From Bacteroidales bacterium GP4 (GTDB lineage: Bacteria; Bacteroidota; Bacteroidia; Bacteroidales; Muribaculaceae): DNA of 8,731 bases. The notes under the pieces were generated by a model. The model made no database searches and was not told the DNA's origin. It saw only the letters and a list, made by a program, of their open reading frames with translations. The stretch covers positions 9,095-17,825 of the forward strand of contig DAAL01000206.1 in the NCBI GenBank assembly GCA_001701065.1, written 5' to 3'. Position numbers and translations under genes: made by a program. Positions 6,822 to 8,731 of the stretch are shown piece after piece (position 1 is the stretch's first letter; each line of letters starts with the position of its first letter).

Positions 6822-7046
6822 TCAGTCATTTATTTCCCAATGACCTCCCTTGGTTTTGCCTATACGAATAATTTTCTTCTTACCTCTAAGAGATGAAATC
6901 AGTCTATTTACTTTTCTTGTTGAGAATCCTGTTTGTTCAGCTATTTGTGATTGCGTGATGCTGGGATTCTTCCTAATTATATCAAGGACTTTATTCTCGC
7001 CATTATTCTCGCCATTATTCTCGCCAAGGTTGCGAGAATCCTTCAT
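6822..7046 (-). CDS. Small winged-helix protein, possible remnant of an AlbA_2/AAA-type ATPase C-terminus
   Basis: The 74-aa product begins with a low-complexity segment (LGENNGENNGEN, residues 7-18). A helix-turn-helix follows (VLDIIRKNPSITQSQIAEQ then TGFSTRKVNRLISSLR, about 20-54), then a basic wing (GKKKIIRIGKTKGGHWEI). GEN repeats followed by this winged helix and ending in GG-W-I are characteristic of the C-terminus of Schlafen-AlbA_2/divergent AAA-4 proteins of 400-500 aa. The catalytic part is absent here: an in-frame stop lies 27 bp upstream of the ATG (TAA at 7071-7073). It is either a stand-alone small DNA-binding protein or the tail of a decayed larger gene. It is transcribed away from the long-hairpin locus, so it could be a local regulator, but nothing in the sequence proves that. 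Base composition is AT-richer than in the genes to the left. Confidence 0.6.
   Translation of the reverse strand: MKDSRNLGENNGENNGENKVLDIIRKNPSITQSQIAEQTGFSTRKVNRLISSLRGKKKIIRIGKTKGGHWEIND
6991..7026. repeat. Three perfect tandem copies of a 12-bp unit
   Basis: The unit TTATTCTCGCCA occurs three times head to tail and encodes GENN on the minus strand. As 12 is a multiple of three, slippage would change linker length without a frameshift. Confidence 0.95.
7017..7039. repeat. 8-bp inverted repeat at the start of the winged-helix gene
   Basis: ATTCTCGC (7017-7024) and GCGAGAAT (7032-7039) flank a 7-base loop, covering codons 3-10 of the minus-strand gene. Each 12-bp repeat copy carries the same pairing bases, so several alternative hairpins are possible close to the start codon. 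Confidence 0.5.
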
Positions 7047-7120
7047 CGATGATACAACATATTCCTCAATTATTTACAAAAAATAATTCAATATTAGAGC
7101 GATTATATAAAATTTATAAC

Positions 7121-7128
7121 TAAATTTG
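7121..7128 (+). promoter_or_regulatory. Perfect Bacteroidota -7 element upstream of the hairpin RNA and lipoprotein genes
   Basis: TAAATTTG matches TAnnTTTG exactly. Transcription would begin near 7135, about 65 nt before the long hairpin and 280 nt before the lipoprotein ATG at 7417. No TTTG box is seen 19-21 bp upstream. Confidence 0.45.
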
Positions 7129-7199
7129 TAATTGGATTTTGCCACCGTCCGACTACAGGTCGATTTGACACAGGCTTATCCATGACATTTAAAAAAATA

Positions 7200-7368
7200 A
7201 GAAACGTTATGCGTATCTTGAACTTGAAAACGTAGGAAATTTTCAACAGTACTCAAAGATGGCATGATGGTTCCCTCGCATAGCGTGGGCTACTGTCAAC
7301 CACATCTGAGTACAATCGGTTTCCTACGACCTTCAAGTTTAGACGTGGCATAGTTGGCTCACGTTTCT
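7200..7368 (+). ncRNA. Long-hairpin structured RNA candidate, 6S-like in shape
   Basis: Almost the whole segment folds on itself as one rod. Paired arms from outside in: AGAAACGT 7200-7207 with 7361-7368; TATGC 7208-7212 with 7348-7352; TCT 7216-7218 with 7341-7343; AACTTGAA 7221-7228 with 7332-7339; CGTAGGAAA 7231-7239 with 7320-7328; GTACTCA 7249-7255 with 7307-7313; GATG 7258-7261 with 7303-7306; TGGTT 7268-7272 with 7298-7302; CCC-T-CGC around an ATA loop with GCG-T-GGG. A 9 by 6 internal loop (7240-7248 and 7314-7319) sits in the middle. Extra G-U pairs are slightly more frequent when read on the plus strand. A single long stem with a central bubble and a terminal arm is the architecture of 6S RNA, which binds RNA polymerase. 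That identity is only a hypothesis. Alternatives are a structured leader of the lipoprotein operon or a palindromic mobile-element relic. Confidence 0.5.
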
Positions 7369-7416
7369 GCATTGTAAATTAATCTCTCCATCGGGTCAAT
7401 GGCGAATTTTACTATT

Positions 7417-8142
7417 ATGAACAAATTTTTAATTTTAGCATCTCTGCTATGTTCCGTTTTGTCATTGTCATCATGTCATGATGATAAATCCGTTTTTAAT
7501 GAGCCGTCACTCATACGTGCATATGAAACCGACGCTCAAATACTAATGCAGTTCGTTGAAGTAGACGAAACCACAGGTCAATTCGTCATCAATCCTGATA
7601 AAAAAATTAATGCTTCTGATTATTTTGTAAACCGTAGCCGAGAAGAACTTATGAAAGTCAGCCAGTTCAATCGTGATAAGTTTATTAATGAAATGAAAGA
7701 AATAAACAGTCTACTTTATTCAGTAAAGGAATCCGGAACTGCAACGGCAATGATATACTCAACTATTTCATCTAATTCTGTAATCGAAGGGAATAATAAC
7801 GAGTTCATAACAATTAAAGCTCTTGGCATCACATCGAGAAGCGGGAATAATGTCGCGAATCTCATCATAGACTCTAAAAAATGCGAACCCATAAGCTTTT
7901 ATACTCAAGATAATATGATAATGAATCTTTGCGCAAACAGTAAATCACAATTTTATTTATATCAGTTATCATTTGGAGACACTACAAATCCCAGCAGAGG
8001 AATTGTTATCATTTCAGGAATAAAAGCTCCGGGAGCTAATAACTCGTATAGAATCGTCTCAATGGCTGATAATGCATACATGACAATGGTAGGGCAGAAT
8101 CTTATCGGCAACGGAACGCTATCCGTCTCAATATCAAAATGA
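7417..8142 (+). CDS. Predicted outer-membrane lipoprotein of unknown function
   Basis: The chosen start at 7417 gives a standard lipoprotein signal: MNKF, a hydrophobic core, then the lipobox LSSC with the lipidated Cys20. An in-frame ATG at 7399 would only add MANFTI before it. The residues after the cysteine are HDDKS; the acidic pair resembles the Bacteroidota lipoprotein export signal, suggesting surface exposure. The mature part (about 222 aa) shows an early charged helical region (SREELMKVSQFNRDKFINEM, roughly residues 75-95) and then a beta-rich part with little charge. I recognise no domain or catalytic motif. The gene is AT-rich compared with 1-6600. It overlaps the next lipoprotein gene by ATGA (8139-8142), so the two products are probably made together and may act as a pair. 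Confidence 0.8.
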   Translation: MNKFLILASLLCSVLSLSSCHDDKSVFNEPSLIRAYETDAQILMQFVEVDETTGQFVINPDKKINASDYFVNRSREELMKVSQFNRDKFINEMKEINSLLYSVKESGTATAMIYSTISSNSVIEGNNNEFITIKALGITSRSGNNVANLIIDSKKCEPISFYTQDNMIMNLCANSKSQFYLYQLSFGDTTNPSRGIVIISGIKAPGANNSYRIVSMADNAYMTMVGQNLIGNGTLSVSISK

Positions 8143-8597
8143 AGTCGGCGATTCTATTATTAACTATTTTCCTTGCCATCCTTAGCTCATGCGAAGGACG
8201 CACGGGTTATCTTAACGAAGGACAGCAATCAAAGGTATCCATGCTTACGGATGTCGAATGGCTGATGTACTATTCTGACTATGGTGACGGTTACGAATAT
8301 CACTACGACAACGAGACTAAGATATACAAGTTTGATAGAACAGGCAAAGGATGGGTTGCCAACGGATCTTTTTCTGACATATCATTAAAAGATGACGTAA
8401 GTTATTATAAATGGAGTTTCACCACTGAGAATTTTGCTGTTATCTATATGGCAGGGCATATTGTGGAAGGATATTGGCTTATTGAAAAACTGAACTCAGA
8501 GGAACTTTGGGTTCAATGGACTATGGAGGATCCGGTTATATATCCTAATCAAAATAAGGACAGATACAGATTCAAAGCTCGAAAAACAATGGAATAG
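8139..8597 (+). CDS. Small predicted lipoprotein, possibly lipocalin-like beta-barrel
   Basis: The 152-aa product begins MKSAILLLTIFLAILSSC, a lipoprotein signal with Cys18, followed by EGRTG. The mature part of about 135 residues is rich in Trp and Tyr and has a repeated strand pattern: VEWLMYYSDY, TKIYKFDRTGKGWVANGSF, YYKWSFTTENFAVIYMAG, GYWLIEKLNSEELWVQW and DRYRFKAR. The order W, then F-D-x-T-G-x-G, then W-I-E-x-L, then a final Y-x-F-x-A-x-K resembles small lipocalin-like proteins common in Bacteroidota, but the match is by eye only. The start is fixed by the 4-bp overlap with the preceding lipoprotein gene. The only cysteine is the lipidated one. Function unknown. Confidence 0.8.
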   Translation: MKSAILLLTIFLAILSSCEGRTGYLNEGQQSKVSMLTDVEWLMYYSDYGDGYEYHYDNETKIYKFDRTGKGWVANGSFSDISLKDDVSYYKWSFTTENFAVIYMAGHIVEGYWLIEKLNSEELWVQWTMEDPVIYPNQNKDRYRFKARKTME

Positions 8598-8631
8598 CCA
8601 TGCGCTACATAACGGATATTAGGATTACAAC

Positions 8632-8656
8632 AAAATATGCATAATTCATGCATTTT
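8632..8656. terminator. Weak AT-rich hairpin after the lipoprotein pair
   Basis: ATGCAT (8637-8642) and ATGCAT (8648-8653), a self-complementary hexamer, flank AATTC, with A-rich sequence before and TTTT after. It lies 35 bp beyond the last stop codon, where a terminator would be expected, but the stem is short and AT-rich. Confidence 0.25.
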
Positions 8657-8731
8657 ACACATCACAAAATGAATATAGAATCTTCTTGCAAAAAATTTTC
8701 GTATTTTTCTTGCATTATTTAAATATTCTAA

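Larger units (their letters stand above)
7047..7416. other. Gene-free interval holding a promoter and a long-hairpin RNA candidate
   Basis: No credible protein-coding frame lies between the winged-helix start and the lipoprotein start. The left part (7047-7140) is very AT-rich and carries a perfect -7 element on the plus strand. The middle, 7200-7368, is one extended inverted repeat with clearly higher GC. The last 48 bases lead into the lipoprotein gene. Confidence 0.75.

Noticed and set aside
6991..7026. CRISPR-like array
   Set aside because: Units are only 12 bp, directly adjacent, and without spacers; they encode a GENN linker.
6850..7086. Plus-strand 78-aa frame opposite the winged-helix gene
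   Set aside because: Its Leu/Phe/Ser-rich sequence with LFSP repeats is the mirror of the 12-bp repeat, while the other strand encodes a recognisable winged helix.
7141..7170. Small hairpin with arms CGAC and GTCG as part of a tRNA or riboswitch
   Set aside because: The stem is only four base pairs, and no tRNA arms, CCA end or known aptamer motif is present.
7200..7368. Retron msr-msd or RNase P RNA
   Set aside because: No reverse transcriptase gene is nearby, and the conserved RNase P core motifs are absent.
8685..8714. CTTGCA direct repeat at the right edge as a promoter
   Set aside because: The spacing does not fit a -33/-7 pair and no gene follows within the window.

Overview
The window looks like chromosomal DNA from a member of the Bacteroidota, most likely order Bacteroidales. 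The family cannot be fixed from sequence alone. The reasons are several matches to the TAnnTTTG -7 promoter element of that phylum, A/T-rich leaders without Shine-Dalgarno sequences, lipoproteins with acidic residues just after the lipobox cysteine, a patatin joined to an Omp85-type barrel, and FdtA-type cupins with a DegT aminotransferase. No tRNA, rRNA, CRISPR array or insertion sequence was seen.

Positions 1-2722, minus strand: a patatin-like phospholipase with POTRA and beta-barrel regions, cut by the left edge of the window, lies downstream of a BadF/N-acetylglucosamine-kinase-type sugar kinase. They are 73 bp apart and may be cotranscribed. Positions 2723-2962: a divergent control region with a near-consensus promoter element in each direction and two inverted repeats.

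Positions 2963-4684, plus strand: a two-gene unit. The first gene encodes an exported protein with a thioredoxin-like C-terminal domain that has lost the CxxC cysteines. The second, 15 bp later, is a Tpx thiol peroxidase that keeps the peroxidatic cysteine but has Thr at the usual resolving-cysteine position.

Positions 4670-6605, minus strand: a tightly packed three-gene operon in the order cupin, DegT/DnrJ/EryC1/StrS aminotransferase, cupin, with a 4-bp ATGA-type overlap at each junction. It fits synthesis of a dTDP-3-amino-3,6-dideoxyhexose (Fuc3N or Qui3N type) for surface glycans. The two cupins are paralogues, and only the promoter-distal one keeps the canonical H-A-H active-site motif. 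The last gene overlaps the convergent tpx gene by 15 bp.

Positions 6606-8731: an AT-richer, accessory-looking stretch. It holds a 74-aa winged-helix protein resembling the C-terminal tail of AlbA_2/divergent AAA-type ATPases, with a GENN repeat encoded by three perfect 12-bp copies. Next comes a 350-bp gene-free interval containing a long hairpin of about 169 nt (7200-7368), the best candidate here for a non-coding RNA. It is followed by two overlapping genes for unrecognised lipoproteins.

The strongest leads are the long-hairpin RNA, the two redox proteins with missing cysteines side by side, and the paired cupins with different active sites.
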